Origin: Phoronis australis
Taxonomy: Eukaryota; Phoronida; Phoronidae
DNA: 64,000 nucleotides
Assembly: GCA_002633005.1 (NCBI GenBank)
Contig: NMRA01000096.1
Span: forward strand, 885,691 to 949,690
Reading direction: 5' to 3'
Position numbers and translations under genes: made by a program. The notes beneath the pieces were generated by a model. The model was not told where the DNA came from, searched no databases, and worked only from the letters and a program-made list of their open reading frames with translations. Below, one piece after another: positions 11,014-23,670 of the stretch (within the stretch, counting starts at the first letter, position 1; every line of letters begins with the position of its first letter).

Positions 11014-14000
11014 CGGTAACTAATTTTACTTCCTTTTTTGAAAGCAGTCTTCAAATACATCATGCTAGTATAAATGGGAAGCTCCAACAGAAGGGGGCAC
11101 TGGGTCTGACACAACGCCCCAACTGTAAAGTTATGACGTAATCTGGTAGTCAACAAGGATGGCTGGTTGTCGTGATGGTGAAGAAAGTTGTTCCCACTCT
11201 ACCCAGATAATAGAACGACTCATTCTTCGTTAGCGCTACCCAGCGAATATCGAGTCTCCCATTTATTCCCGTATAAGGTTACGCCTGGTATAACCTTTAA
11301 AACTAAAACTATTCCCTGAAACACATTATTTCGACTAAAAACCCATGCTTATCATAACGAAGTTCACAGCAATTGTTACTCAGTTATTCTTTACTGAATA
11401 ACGACTGATTGGCAGAGAACTAGACAAACAAATAACAACCGACTTTATATCCGAACAAAAGATATGGCCTTACATTCCAGCTCTTTGCACGGTATGCTCT
11501 TTTTTATCTTCACGAGATCAAAACGCATCCAACTGCTAAAATAAATAATTCTTAACGTATGATTACTAGTTAGCCTTTATTTGAATTGAAGGTTTGTTCT
11601 AAATTTTGAAAACAAAGTAAGCTTTAGTGTCATTCACTCCGGGGGCCATTTTTGTTTGTACCGCACCAAAGACTCAAAAACTACAGAGAATTTCATTACC
11701 CAAAAACATGAGATACCTTCATTTCAGAATAAAGTTCCACTAAACGGACTTGGGTTAGTTAAAATATGAAGCTTTTATACGGCTATAAACTCGCGTTACG
11801 TCTAAGAAACAACCTTTGCTCTGGCTTTAGAAAACTCACCATTATACAACTGATCTCTACCTGCTTCTCAGATGAGAAGTTGTTTTTGGGATCGGAAAAA
11901 AATGCGGACAGTTCGTTATTTCTGGAGGAATGACATCATGCTTGGCGTAAGAAATTATGATCGGCGTGACTCAAGCCAGCCCAGTGGAGCCTAGCCTCAC
12001 TGTCACCAGATGGCGAGACCGTCTCAAGTGGAGTCGAGAACAGCAAACAACTCGTAGAAATCGATATTTCGTGAGCCCGCTCAAAAATAGTTCGGAAAAG
12101 ACATAATTTACGAGAAAAGGGAGCAGAAGCAATGAAGTTCTGTTATCAAAAGCAGAAAGTGTAGCTTAGCATTGCTTTTGCTGCCCGTTATAACGTTTTC
12201 TGGACTTCACTCCATTTATTGTACAATATATTTTTCGTAATAAAGATATGGCATGATAATGCCATGCACTTATTCTTATGAAAATACCGCAGGTTGAGAT
12301 AATGTGTCCGAATCTAAGTGATTAAGATAGCACGTTAGTGCTTGTTTAGGATGCAAATGCCTGGTCCCAGTTAGAAAGAAGCAAACTGTCATTTTTTAGA
12401 CCAATAGTTCACAACGCTAACGGCTCTAAATCATGCGCGCATCCAGGGGGAGGGCTCTAGGGGGCTCGAACGAGCTCCCCCATTTGGCGAAGTGAGCAAA
12501 AAGGTCCGCCTCAGAGAAACAAAAAGTCCGAGAAAACAAGATTAAAATCCATTAAAAAGGTGCAAACGCACAATTCCCAGCAAGTACAGCTCCGATAGTG
12601 GTACTGTTGTTTTTTTTTTTAGTCGACCGACTAATTTGTTAGTAAAAGGTCCACATCCAGTCGCCAAGAATTCGACTCCCCCATATTGAAGGCTGGGTTC
12701 GTGTATGTACATGAAAATTAAAAAGTGAATTCTTGTGTTTGAAAGTGGGTTTATGAGTACTTTAGTCTCGCTTAAATCAACACTTTTGTCCCAATTCTGA
12801 AGCCCCTAGCCAAGTACTTTTTCGAAAGTCTGATTTTCAGGCAGTGTCGTAACGGTGGTTACAACGGACTCCACTTCATCAAGTCTGTTGTTACTTAACG
12901 TTGTCGTTAAACAAACGCGTAACTCAACATATTCGAAATTTAGCGATGACTTCAGAAGGCATATACAAACTTTAAGTGTAAAACATTCTCGAAAGAAAAA
13001 GGTATAATATAAATATTATTCTCGAAAGAAAAAGGTATAATATATGTATTATGATCCGACAGAGACTGGCAGCGGAAAACAAGATGATGCAAACGAAACT
13101 TTCTTCAATACCTGATTTTTAAATCGTTCGTCAAAGAAACTGAATTTCGGCTTTAGTTATCAAGACGTCGGATAGAGAGTTAAAGAAAGATCACTTAGCT
13201 ACTGCTTTGTACAATTGCGGGTTTCCCCGGTTGGCGAAAAGTTACGCGCCTGGCACCAGTTGAGAACCGGATTCTTGCTAGAGTATCGTTTCCGTATATT
13301 AGGATTGTCGGAAGAGCTGCAGCGCATTGGGTCTGATTACGAGATCAATGCTTCTCACCGCTCGTGTATCTTTCTACGTCATTCGTTGGTACATTCATAG
13401 GACAAACCTATTAAAGAAAACATCAATGGGGGCAGTTAATCACATGGGATGACAAGTGTACCGAGAAGTATATCGCGCGGGAGAAGGTGTTTCGTCGACG
13501 GTGCATAGACACTTACGTGCGAATGGTCACGAGTTCGATGATGACGTTTTGAAATAGGACAAAAACTGGTTCGAAAAAGGCGTCAAGGAGACTTTTAATC
13601 CATCACTCAACAGGCTTGGAGGTGGCGGGTTTGTTTTGTCCACCGCTTGGAACGGCACTGTAGATCATATCTCGCAAGAACACAACATCCATTCAGCCAT
13701 TTCCCTAGAAGGGAGTGGGACACCCCCGAGATCTTTTTTTTTAGTAAGTATGATGTAGTCCAGCTGAAAGGTTTAATCTTTCTCATTACAAATTCAAGTA
13801 GTGCAAAAATCATTTTGTTTGCTTTTTGCGTGGCTATCTCGAGCAGATGTCACCAGGTCGAAACAAGGAAAACATCGAAACGTTCATCGATAAATCTGAA
13901 CCTGGCATGCACAACACGGCGCATTCAGACCATTAAAATCCCCAGATTACAGAAATCATGCCTGAAAAGTGGGTGTCGTCGGATTTATTTTTTTTACAAA

Positions 14001-17000
14001 TCCAATGTGTCTGAAGGGCACCTGAATTTCTTGCTAAATTTCAACTTCCCGCTTGCAAGCAGTAAAGGTTTAAATAGTGGATCAAGGGGTCAACAACTGG
14101 CAATCTTTCACAAAGAACAGACTAAAAAATCAAGCAAATGTGTTGGCCATTCGTATCCTTCTCATGCCGTGCAACCGTGACAAAATTTAAAATATCCAGC
14201 AAACCCAACAGGCGTCAATTTGCGATAAACTGGGGAAAGTACATTCAACAGTTGCCAAAAAAATAACTATTGAGTGTCATAAAGTACTCCTATTGGAGTA
14301 TACCTTTGGCGATTTCGCTCACATGAAGACGCTGCGATCAAACACAGATAGAGGCCGGCATGGACGGTAAAACACATCAAGTAGATTCTGCTTCAAATCG
14401 TTTGAATAGGTTCAGATAGACTAAACAACTGTTGTTTTATATATCTAGTTCGCAGCACGTTAATGGCCGGGAGGCAAACACTTCACTCATTTTTTTATTA
14501 TGCAACGAATTCATATATTTTGAGGATGTACAGGGGTCACTTTTTCTGTAGGAACAAAACTGTTTTTCTGGAATAACAAAATGCCTTAACAATTGGATTC
14601 TTGTTGCTAAAAGGATACTAAACCTCGTTTTGATGATTTCAACCAATCCTCGTCCTGTCACTTGCTAATGCTTCAGTGACGTCAATCTTGAACGATGAAC
14701 GCAGGAATCAACTAAAAACTCACACTCCCTACGTTACTGATCGGATATCATGGTTCTTGATGGGTGGTCTTTAGCCACAGTTGCCGGGTAATTCGCTAAA
14801 AACGTAGGTCACGCTTGCCCGTTTAGCAGACTTTGAAAGGAGTTTTCAAGTTTTCCTCCAAACTTTTAAGGGTTGTCAGGAATTACAAAGCATTATTTTG
14901 TATCAGAGAATTGGATGGAAAAGTTGCTGTTAATATTTGTTAATAGGCCAAAACCCGGTTTAGTATCCTTTTAATTTCAGTTTCTGTGAAGGAGGGAAGC
15001 GTCTAGTAGCAGTTCATAGAGACCTCTCGAGAAGTGACCGATTATTTCTTCAACGACTCAGCTCTAAACCACAGGTTTATGCTTCAGTTGACTGCGGAGA
15101 CCCTCGCGCATTTTCTCTAAACTGTGCGCACAGGGTGACTTTGTGAGCACAATTTGCCAGATCACTCACTTGTCCTTTAAATAACTGTTTTTGAAATTTG
15201 TAGATATTTTCTTAGTTTACAATTTTTAAAAACTGGATTTTGTTATGGTAGAGACATTGCTATTTGTTTCTCAGCGTCAGACTTTTTTCAAAAAAACTAA
15301 TGTTCAGAGCTATGAATTATGCATTCGCCGAATTTTGAACGTTCCTGTCTTTTAGTGGGCTTTTGTTTCGTTTTCTACTTTTTTGGAGTTTTTGTTTCTC
15401 TGAGAAGTACCTTTTTGCCCACTTCGCTAATAGAGTACTCAGTTGCTTGTTGTGGTGCATTAGTTGTCTTCTTGTTATCGTTAAAGATGTATTTGCATGC
15501 TCCTAACTATGCGTATGTATAGCAGAAACTCAACCACAGTGCTATTTTAACACAATTTACGCTAAACAAAATGCACTCACAACTTGTAAAAGTGAAAACA
15601 AAGAAATCTGCAAATAGGTGACCTTTGCACTAATGACGTACCTCGCGAGTTCACATACCCTGCATCATGCAGTGTTGTTCTCCATTACCTCGTCACGATA
15701 CTTACTGGACACCGTGTGAAGTAGCTTGCGGCGGATTATTTTCGCCACAAAATTCATTCTTAAAACATTTGGCAATGAACTTCATATTCACAATGTCGCT
15801 ATACTTTGTGTTTCTAATTTGGCTGAGCAATCACAGAGATAAGGAATTAGCCTGCAAGTTCAACTTTACAGTTTTCACTGAAATTCTTTTCTTAACTCCA
15901 ATTATTTTAGGGGAATCGCACTTACCTAATGGTGTGAGTATATTAATCATAGTTGTTCTTGTCTCAGTAGTATACAACAGAAATATTTAACATTCAAATG
16001 AATGTTAATATTCTTGTTCCTCGCGAACTTTTTAAGGACGGTTTTCTGATAAAAATATTCTTCGTCTTTTCTGCGCTTACAAGAGAATGACATGAAACAC
16101 AGACTGGAAGAATACAAGAAAGATACAGTTACTCTATTTCCATTTTCGTATATTATGACTCTAGTGGATACCACGATTTAGGTGTTTTGTTGCTTAACAC
16201 TGAATAACTAAATAATATTCATCATATTGATATCCACATTAACTGGTCCCATTTATTCTTGATTCCCGGATGCAGACTCACCTACCATCACCATTCACTC
16301 TCTAACAATTTGTACGCTACAGACACAGCTTAGAGCCCTAGTGTTCACACGATTATCTACCCTAATAAACATGGCTAACACTTTTCAACACGTCAAGAGT
16401 AAACAAAATAAACAATTCTTGTCCAAATTTTACAACCCGTCACCGTAGTAGGCAGGTTGCACTGTGGTCCTCGTAGTCATGGACGATTACTAACTGATTC
16501 CGGCCACAGTGTATTTTTCTGACCCAGAAGTTGTGATTTAGGTCTTTCGGCGGTCTACCAACGCGCGCCAGTTGTTCATTCAAATCCTACTCGATGGATT
16601 GAATTCAGGTCCTAAAATCCGTGAACATTGGTTTTGATGTATACTTAACGGTTTTTCAAAACTTTGTCATGAGTCCCGCCACAGCGTCAGAATGCCCCTC
16701 CCCCGGCCTTTATGACACACGCCATGAAATTTACATGTTGTCGTATGTTTTTGGGCTTCGCCACGTGATTTACACTTATTTCCCCATTCTGCTTCACAGA
16801 TACGACTAAAAAACGCCGTCGGGGGTGTTTCTGGGTGTCGCGACGGACATTTGCCCCCTACGGCATGGCCTAGATCCAGGTGTCCACATTTTCATTTTCG
16901 AATGTTGGCAACTTGTTGTATTCGTTCCGCATCCTTATCACAGGCCGTGGTTCGCGTTAATGACCATAGACGAACTCGGATTTGCTGCAATTATTGTTCA

Positions 17001-17186
17001 AGCAAGTACAAATTGTACTGAATTGAAAACCACAAAGTTAAACGTTGGTGTTAAAGGCTTTCATCAAATCTTGCAACAAAAGCAATAGTTTGTCTTTCAA
17101 TTGTTAGAACGAGTACGACCCGAATAGTCCAGCCCGGAAAGGTCTCATTCCCATGCTCAATTTACGTTGAGGTGAAGAAGGACCAG
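11014..17186. other. About 6 kb without a recognised gene
   Basis: The longest frames (13647-14180 plus; 15667-15990 plus, rather hydrophobic; 16621-17088 plus) show no domain I can name and no clear splice structure. At 12985-13050 a 33-bp unit (core attctcgaaagaaaaagg) is present twice in tandem. Near 12430-12490 a G/C-rich inverted piece (ctcgaacgag flanked by ggggg/ccccc) looks like a small repeat fragment. Confidence 0.4.
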
Positions 17187-17311
17187 AGACGAACCAATGT
17201 CTGATTTGGTCACAGGACCCCCCACCTCTCGAATCAGCCTCAAAAGTATCCCATTTAACGCGTCTATCGCTAACAGTCTCTCAATAAAATTGCTATTTTC
17301 ATTTAACACAA

Positions 17312-20300
17312 TCAAACTCTAAATTCGTCCACATTTTGATGGTATCCTGTTTCAAGTAAAAATCGCGCAACCTTAGCTCTAGCTTGGTTCAAAGAATCTG
17401 CAAACGCACACACAACAACCGGAGGGTACTCATATTTAGCACCGCTTTCCACAAAATCAACCAAATTCATTCGTCCTGGATAAGCAAGTGTTACACCATA
17501 TGACTTGCTGAGTGAAACCATTTTCTTTGCTGATCTCCTCAAGGCGTCGCCATTGTATAATAAATATGGTAAAATGGCGAATCCAGAACACTTAGGTGTG
17601 AAAGTGCCAAACATGGTGCCCAGTTTGTCAATCCCGCACGACAAAATAGCGTTCAGGACAAACATGTCGGCACCATACACAGTTTTGGCGAGATCTTTTA
17701 AGGCGTTTCCAGGAGGCCTTGGATTTATCTCAAGAAGCTTCGGACACCCCTCCTCTTCCCACACAAGGTCAACATCATAAATCCCGTTGTGAAGACCCAC
17801 GGCTCTGCAGCAAGTGAAAGCGGCCTCAATCAACTCTTCTTGCCTCTCAAGAGGCAGGCATCCCGGCATCGATAGCTCCGTGGCATGAAAGTACGGGACC
17901 GGGGCCGGCCCTCGCTCGGCCACGAATCCTCCAAGGAACTTTCCCTTGGCGATCGCTACGTCGACAGAATATTTCGTTCCCCGTATGTACGGCATTACGA
18001 CGACCTGAGGAAAAATAATGCGAATTTTACTGAAAGACATCAAATTTATTTCAGGCTTTTGGAATTGTTTACGACAACCTGGGCGTAAGCTTATCTGGTT
18101 AGCGCTACGAAGTACGAATAGTCCCGAGAGTCGATTGGATTGGTACAATTCTTAGATTTCGGAAACCAAATTTTTGTCTGACAGGATTCGCTAAAACATG
18201 ATTCTGGTTCCATTTACGAGTCTAATCCTAGGTCACGTAACAATTATTCATTGAAACCCACAGAGGTTCCCCAAGAGACAGCACGCTTACCCTAAAATGC
18301 AAAAGACTGAAAATGCTTCGTCTTCAAATCCTATACTAAAGCCGAGGGACACATAAATTATAACAGTAATTCATATATATTCATTTATATTTCACTATAT
18401 CGGATGTGAAAACGTCCGCAGGTGGATTTCGTGAAAACGTGACTGACTTAACAAATTCCCGGATGTTGGCATGTTTATAATGCTCTCCAAAGTTGAGCCC
18501 ACGTAGTTGTCAGAAATACAAACGAAAGTGTGACGATCCTGAAAAGTTTGGGAATGGCATAATTACAGCAACTCTTTGATAATTTAGTAAATATGTTTCA
18601 AAAAGTATTGGCTTAAAATACACCTTGCTCTCCTGTACACATACTTGGAGAACGCACGTGAATTGGTTTGTTTACTCTGATCAAAACTAAATATTCAAGA
18701 AAACACAAAATAAATTTTCGGACTGGTTGAATTTCCAAAATTTTATTATTCCAATCTGACAATACGAAGCATATACAAGGGTTGGCAATGATTCAATGAC
18801 CGCGTCTCCCAACTACGATCCCCAGAACCTGGACCATCAGATATCAAACCTGCTGCAAAAATTCCCATCCCCCCGCCTCTCAATTCCAAGCACATAGATG
18901 TGTATTCTGGTTTGACACCCAATATCGATAAAACTGTTTGTATATGGATTGGTTCTAAGATATGTTGTGGTGATAGGCTTTGTTGTAAAAAGATTTAAAA
19001 TGGGAAAGTTCTCAGTTCACATCTCTTGGAATTACCTTCTCTGTCAACTTACAGGACATGATTCACTTAAACTACGATGTAAAATTAAATGAGGTTAGAA
19101 AAGGCATTGGAAATTGGTCAAAAAGAAATTTGTCTACCTTTGGTAAGATAACGGTTGTCAAACCTTTCTTATTACCAAAACTGATTCACCTCTTTTACAC
19201 ACTTCCTCTTCCAAGTGCTACATTTTTAAAGGACATTGAAAAACTATTCTTTAATTTTATATGGGGTACCTCTTCTGATAGAATCTCTAGAAAAACCATG
19301 GTGCAGAAATCTGAAGTAGGAGGTGGGACTATGGTTCATATTGCGTCATTTGTCAAAGCTATTAAACTGACTTGGATTCGAAGATTCTTGAAAAATTATT
19401 ATAACATTACTTCTCTTTGGCTAAATATTTTATGTGAAATTATTCCTAATATAAAAAATGACTCTTTTCAGTTAGGTTCTTGTTTTTTCCTTGAAGTATC
19501 TAACCGTACTAAGAATATTTTTTGGAAGGATATTTTTGATATCTCATACGAATTTATCAATCTTTGTGAGATAGAGGATCCTTTGTACCGACCTTTGTGG
19601 TATAACCCCAAAATTTGTATAGACAGTAATCCAATTTTTTGAAACGAGTGGTTTCAAAAGGGTATACGGTACGTATACGATTTCATTGACCCTGATAAGA
19701 GATATATTTATGATTATCATACCTTTTGTACACGTTTTCAATTTTGTCCTTGTATTACTCATTTTTATGGAATTCGAAGTTCAATACTTCGTTCTTGGAA
19801 TCATCTAAGAGACAAGAGTACTATAGTCACTCCACTTTTTCCACAACATATTTTTCGAATCTCCTCGGAAAATAAAGGGACTGGGAAAATCTATGAAGTA
19901 TTTATTTCTAAATTATATGTAAAACCTGTCGCAGAATTGAAGTGGGAGAGAGAAATTAACTTATGCGATGATACTCAATCTTGGAAAAAATTCATTCTGT
20001 AATTTATCATTGTACTTCTGATGTCAGACTCAGATGGTTTCAATTCCGTATCAACCACAGAATTATTGGTACAAACTCTTATTTAAAGAAAATAGGTGTT
20101 AGTGAATCGTCTTTATGTTCTTTCTGTGAGCAACATGAAGAAACAATTCTACATTTGTATTGGGAATGTTCACTTGTTCAGAAGTTTTGGGGATGTTTAA
20201 GAACATGGATGATAAATCAGTGCAATTTCTCTCTGCAGTTAAATATGTCTTCCGCCTTGTTTGGAGACCAGCCTGTAGATTAGAAGTTGTAAATTTAATT

Positions 20301-22191
20301 CTTTGCTTAGCGAAATTCCATTTATATAGACAAAGATTACAAAAGACTAAGCCCAATTTTCAGTCATTTTTACGTGAGGTATGTGATTACTACAACCTGG
20401 AAAACATTATTTACAATGATAAATTGGATCTTGAGAGATTCCAGGCAAGGTGGTCTTTTTTTGCCTAACTAGCTTTTATAGGGTCCGATAATGTTCGTAA
20501 TTTGTTTGATGTACACTAAACTAGATGTCATATTGTCGCACAACTATGTACTGGTTGGTTGAGTTAATAAATGTCTCTGAAAAAAAAAAATAATAATAAA
20601 AATAAAAAAACGTAGATGAGTCAGGTGGGCAATCTCCCCCGGGGCAGGCATCAGGTATCGTTTACATGCACCTTGAAAACAGGAGAACGTTAGCATACAT
20701 CCGGCTAAAAGTCCTGATTTGGCTCAAAGTACAGCTGTGTTTGTTTTCGTACCGCACAAGGATTATCCAAAAAGAAACAGAAATCATTGTTTCACAGGAA
20801 TTACAGAAAATGAGAATACTAAGAGATACAAATGAGACCGAACCCTGGTATGGTAAAAAATCTGATCAACTGGCCTCGTTTTGAAGTTGTTCACCAGATA
20901 TAATAATGCTGGATGCTAGACAGAAAATGTGCGAGACTACCTCCCGGAATATTGAAGTGCCATCGCACATTCTGCGGGATTTACGTCAGGCGTCTGTAGT
21001 CGGGCTTTCGCAATTCTGATACCAATAAAATTTTCTGCAACATATAGAGGGGAAAGGCAACCATCAAAGCCTTTGAAAAGCTGATCGAGGAGCGATAAAT
21101 CGTTGTTCATTTGTCGGACTTGGCTTCTTATTCTTTCGAAAGACGTTGCTTGGGTGCCGGTGGGCGACCAGTCGCCAGCCGTGTATGCGACGTCTTTCAT
21201 GAATGATCCGTCCTACCATTCAAAAACTTCTGGGTCAAACATAATATTTTTCTACCTCTGCGAAAATGGAAGAGATGAATCCAGGATATGGGAATTTAAA
21301 CTCCTTTTCTGTTTCGAAAATTACAAATCCTTTGATGTTTCGCCAATTCTAAAAGGAGGTCAAGTGACGTCACCAATAACAGCCCTTTTCCTGTCTTTAT
21401 ATACATCCTTTCATGCCAAGGTAAGCACGAGGCATGAGCCACAAGGAGGAGGAAAGATGCATGTCTCAAGTTGGTGAATATACGACTGAAGAGCTGTCGA
21501 ATAGTCAGGAAATCATTTAATTCGTACCAATTGTCATATTCATTTGGATTACTACTAAAATTCGGGCAACATCCGTAATCGCCGATTCTTGACACTTTTA
21601 ATCAGTTTTTGACTACTGAATTCCGTGCTATTCGAGCTCAGTTCCATAAATACTAGTTCTGTCGCAGGACCCACCTTTATCACAAAGCGGCTTCGTGCAT
21701 CGCCCAGCGTTCGAAATACACACTGGTCCAGTGGCCTGGGGCTAGTGGATTTGCGGCCGGGTCAGTTAACTTTCACATATAGGCCCTATGTGGACGTGGT
21801 CTCATATTCAAGTAACTGGCCCGCGGGCCAGCACATTTGTCGACCACTGGCATCGTCACAAACTGGACAATAAAATTTTCAAAATTCTACTTATTCTCAC
21901 AAATATGAAAATGTATCAATACCGGGCAATTTGTTGTCGTAATAAAAAACGAACATAAAAAACGGTACTTACTTCATGTGAGTACACTATTTTTTGACAG
22001 AATTCGCCACCGCTTTTCATATCTCTCGTGAGATTCACCAGATGTCGCTCACAATCGCTCGCATTGTTCAGCAACTTACATCCGCTGGACCCACCGCCGT
22101 AGGACGGCTTCATGATGACCGGGAAGGATAAGTGGTGAAGGGCGCCCAGCAGCTCTTCTTTGCTTGTCACAGCATAGGTTTGCACTCCATG
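17312..22191 (-). pseudogene. ATP-grasp ligase, second copy of exons 3 and 4 only
   Basis: Two minus-strand exons, 22191-21973 (73 codons, glycine-rich loop KPSYGGGSSG) and 18004-17312 (230 codons plus TGA), correspond to exons 3 and 4 of the complete gene further right. The last exon encodes the same protein as 24489-23797 and looks identical at the nucleotide level. The intron between them holds a LINE fragment absent from the other copy. No counterparts of exons 1 and 2 exist between 22191 and the N at 23670. This is therefore either a 3' partial duplicate or, more likely, the other allele of the same gene placed in tandem by assembly. It is labelled pseudogene only because it is incomplete here; the reading frame itself is open. 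Confidence 0.7.
18901..20612 (+). mobile_element. 5'-truncated non-LTR (LINE) retrotransposon
   Basis: The sequence encodes the C-terminal part of a LINE ORF2, broken by frameshifts or stops. A first block (19058-19642) has the typical WSKRNLSTFGKITVVKP and PKLIHLFYTLPLP motifs found after the reverse transcriptase. A second block (19981-20283) ends in a zinc-knuckle-like CSFCEQHEETILHLYWEC (C-x2-C-x8-H-x4-C). The 3' end is an A-rich tail (about 20580-20610). TAGATG flanks the element at 18895-18900 and 20613-20618, a likely target-site duplication. The empty site is seen in unit B near 25375. The protein style resembles L1/Tx1-like LINEs, but the clade is not certain. The copy is dead. Confidence 0.85.
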
Positions 22192-22991
22192 CTGAAGAAA
22201 TTGTAATCATGAGAGTAGAGCCGTCAACGGTTAGTAATTGAATTTAAAAATTACTTTGTAATGTACCTCTTTTAAAACAATGTGGGTGGAGAACTAACAG
22301 TAGATTCCAAGGCTTCTTCTTTCGCCCAGACATTCTGCATACACTATTAACAGGAATTTCCGATAAAGTGACCATCAACAGAAAACGCCCATATGTGTTT
22401 CTTTTTTCGGAAACCAATGGCTACTTGAGATGTTTAGAATTCATTCCCCCAAAAATGTTTGCCATTAACTTTTTCATTTTGTTGTCCTTAAAAGGACCGC
22501 TGCTTTTGTGCATAAATTGATCAATTTTGGGTTGAAAAGTGACGCTTCGGGACCGTTCACAGTTATCCTTATTTTCACAAGTGTGTATACCGTACGCTTT
22601 AGGGAGGGCGGACTTGGCTACTACAGCGCGTCTTGACGTTATAAAAATAGCCATGCCAAAAAAACAAAAGGTTTTATAATTACTTTTTCACATCGTAAAA
22701 ACATAATGAAACAAATAACAGCAGAGTTTTCGCCAAGAACCAACCAGGCCTGCAGGGTGTACGACGTTTCGCAAGACTACATTTGTACGGCGTTACTCGT
22801 CAGTGACCATCACTCACGGTCGCGAAAGCCACCGAATTTAATTAGTCTTTTTTACTGTCTCAATCGGTCTATATCCGTATCACCTTGTAAACAGTCGATC
22901 TTACCTCGCCGAGATGTATCGCGTTAACCTGTGGGGAAGGTGAGAAACGAAGCAGTGACGTCAGTGGTTCTTCGGCAGAGTGAGTGCCGCT

Positions 22992-23279
22992 ATGGTGTGG
23001 TGTAATGTTCCGGCTTGTGCGAACTATGAAGCTGCAAGGAAAGCGGGTATTCGTTTTTTCGATTTCCTCGAGAGCCCATAATGCTTCGGAAGTAACTCGC
23101 GGTAGTGAAGTATGAAAACTACGCCGTTAATACCAAGTATGAGGCCGTAAAACTTCTCCGCGTGTCTGTCAGTGGCTTGCACTTCGTCGGATCGATTGTT
23201 GATCCGTTTTTGATTATGGAGAATTGTAGTTGGCCAAGAAAACATATGCAATTACAATTAATTCAAGGCGCGAGAATAT
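22992..23279 (+). pseudogene. Decayed THAP-like zinc-finger fragment
   Basis: From ATG 22992 the frame reads MVWCNVPACANYEAARKAG and then IRFFDFLES before a stop, resembling the start of a THAP (C2CH) DNA-binding domain. A second frame (about 23116-23279) contains RVSVSGLHFVG, like the usual VCxLHF-G block but with Ser for Cys. Frame breaks and the lost Cys suggest a relic, possibly of a P-element-like transposon or a THAP gene. The copy in unit B (about 27790-28040) lacks the ATG through a small deletion. Confidence 0.3.
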
Positions 23280-23670
23280 AACGTTTTATATAACTTGTTT
23301 GATGACTGGCTCGTTCGTTAGGCTTCTGTTTGGTCCCGGCTTCGGGTGTAGGATGTTTTCGCCACTTCTTTTTCTCACCCATAAAAAACGTACGTCGTAA
23401 GCACACTTTTTTAGGTGCTGTGCAAAATCAGGATGGTCCGTGAGACACATCTGCGCTTCTCCAGGAATTCGCATCACTTGCGGAAGTTCGAGGCAGCAAA
23501 CGGAAGCGTCATGAGTTAGCTCACTGACACCATGACAAGTTCAAGCGGTTCTGTTGTCTGTGCACGCTCGCGGAACCTCTCTATTATTTCTTGCGGTAAA
23601 TTGGCCCTAGGCCTAGCGAACTTTGTAGGCTACGGTACGTTAAAATACCTAAAATCCGTAACAGCAAANA

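Larger units (their letters stand above)
17187..23669. repeat. Large direct repeat, unit A
   Basis: Matches 23671-28475 almost throughout. The length difference (about 6.5 versus 4.8 kb) is explained by the LINE insertion at 18901-20612. Unit A ends at the single N at 23670 and unit B starts immediately after it. The end-to-end arrangement is what an unmerged overlap of two contigs would give. Confidence 0.85.

Noticed and set aside
13647-14180. 177-codon plus-strand frame
   Set aside because: No family resemblance, no splice context, and low-complexity runs; not enough to call a gene.
16540-16600. tRNA-like B box (TTCAAATCC)
   Set aside because: No matching T-stem or A box at the right distance.
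17505-18088. Plus-strand frames opposite the ATP-grasp exon (also 23990-24606)
   Set aside because: Antisense shadows of a clear minus-strand exon; identical in both units because the exon is identical.
22421-22654. 77-codon minus-strand frame in unit A as a further ATP-grasp exon
   Set aside because: Largely open in both units, but exons 2 and 3 already join in phase with the expected fold, and the start codon is lost in unit B.
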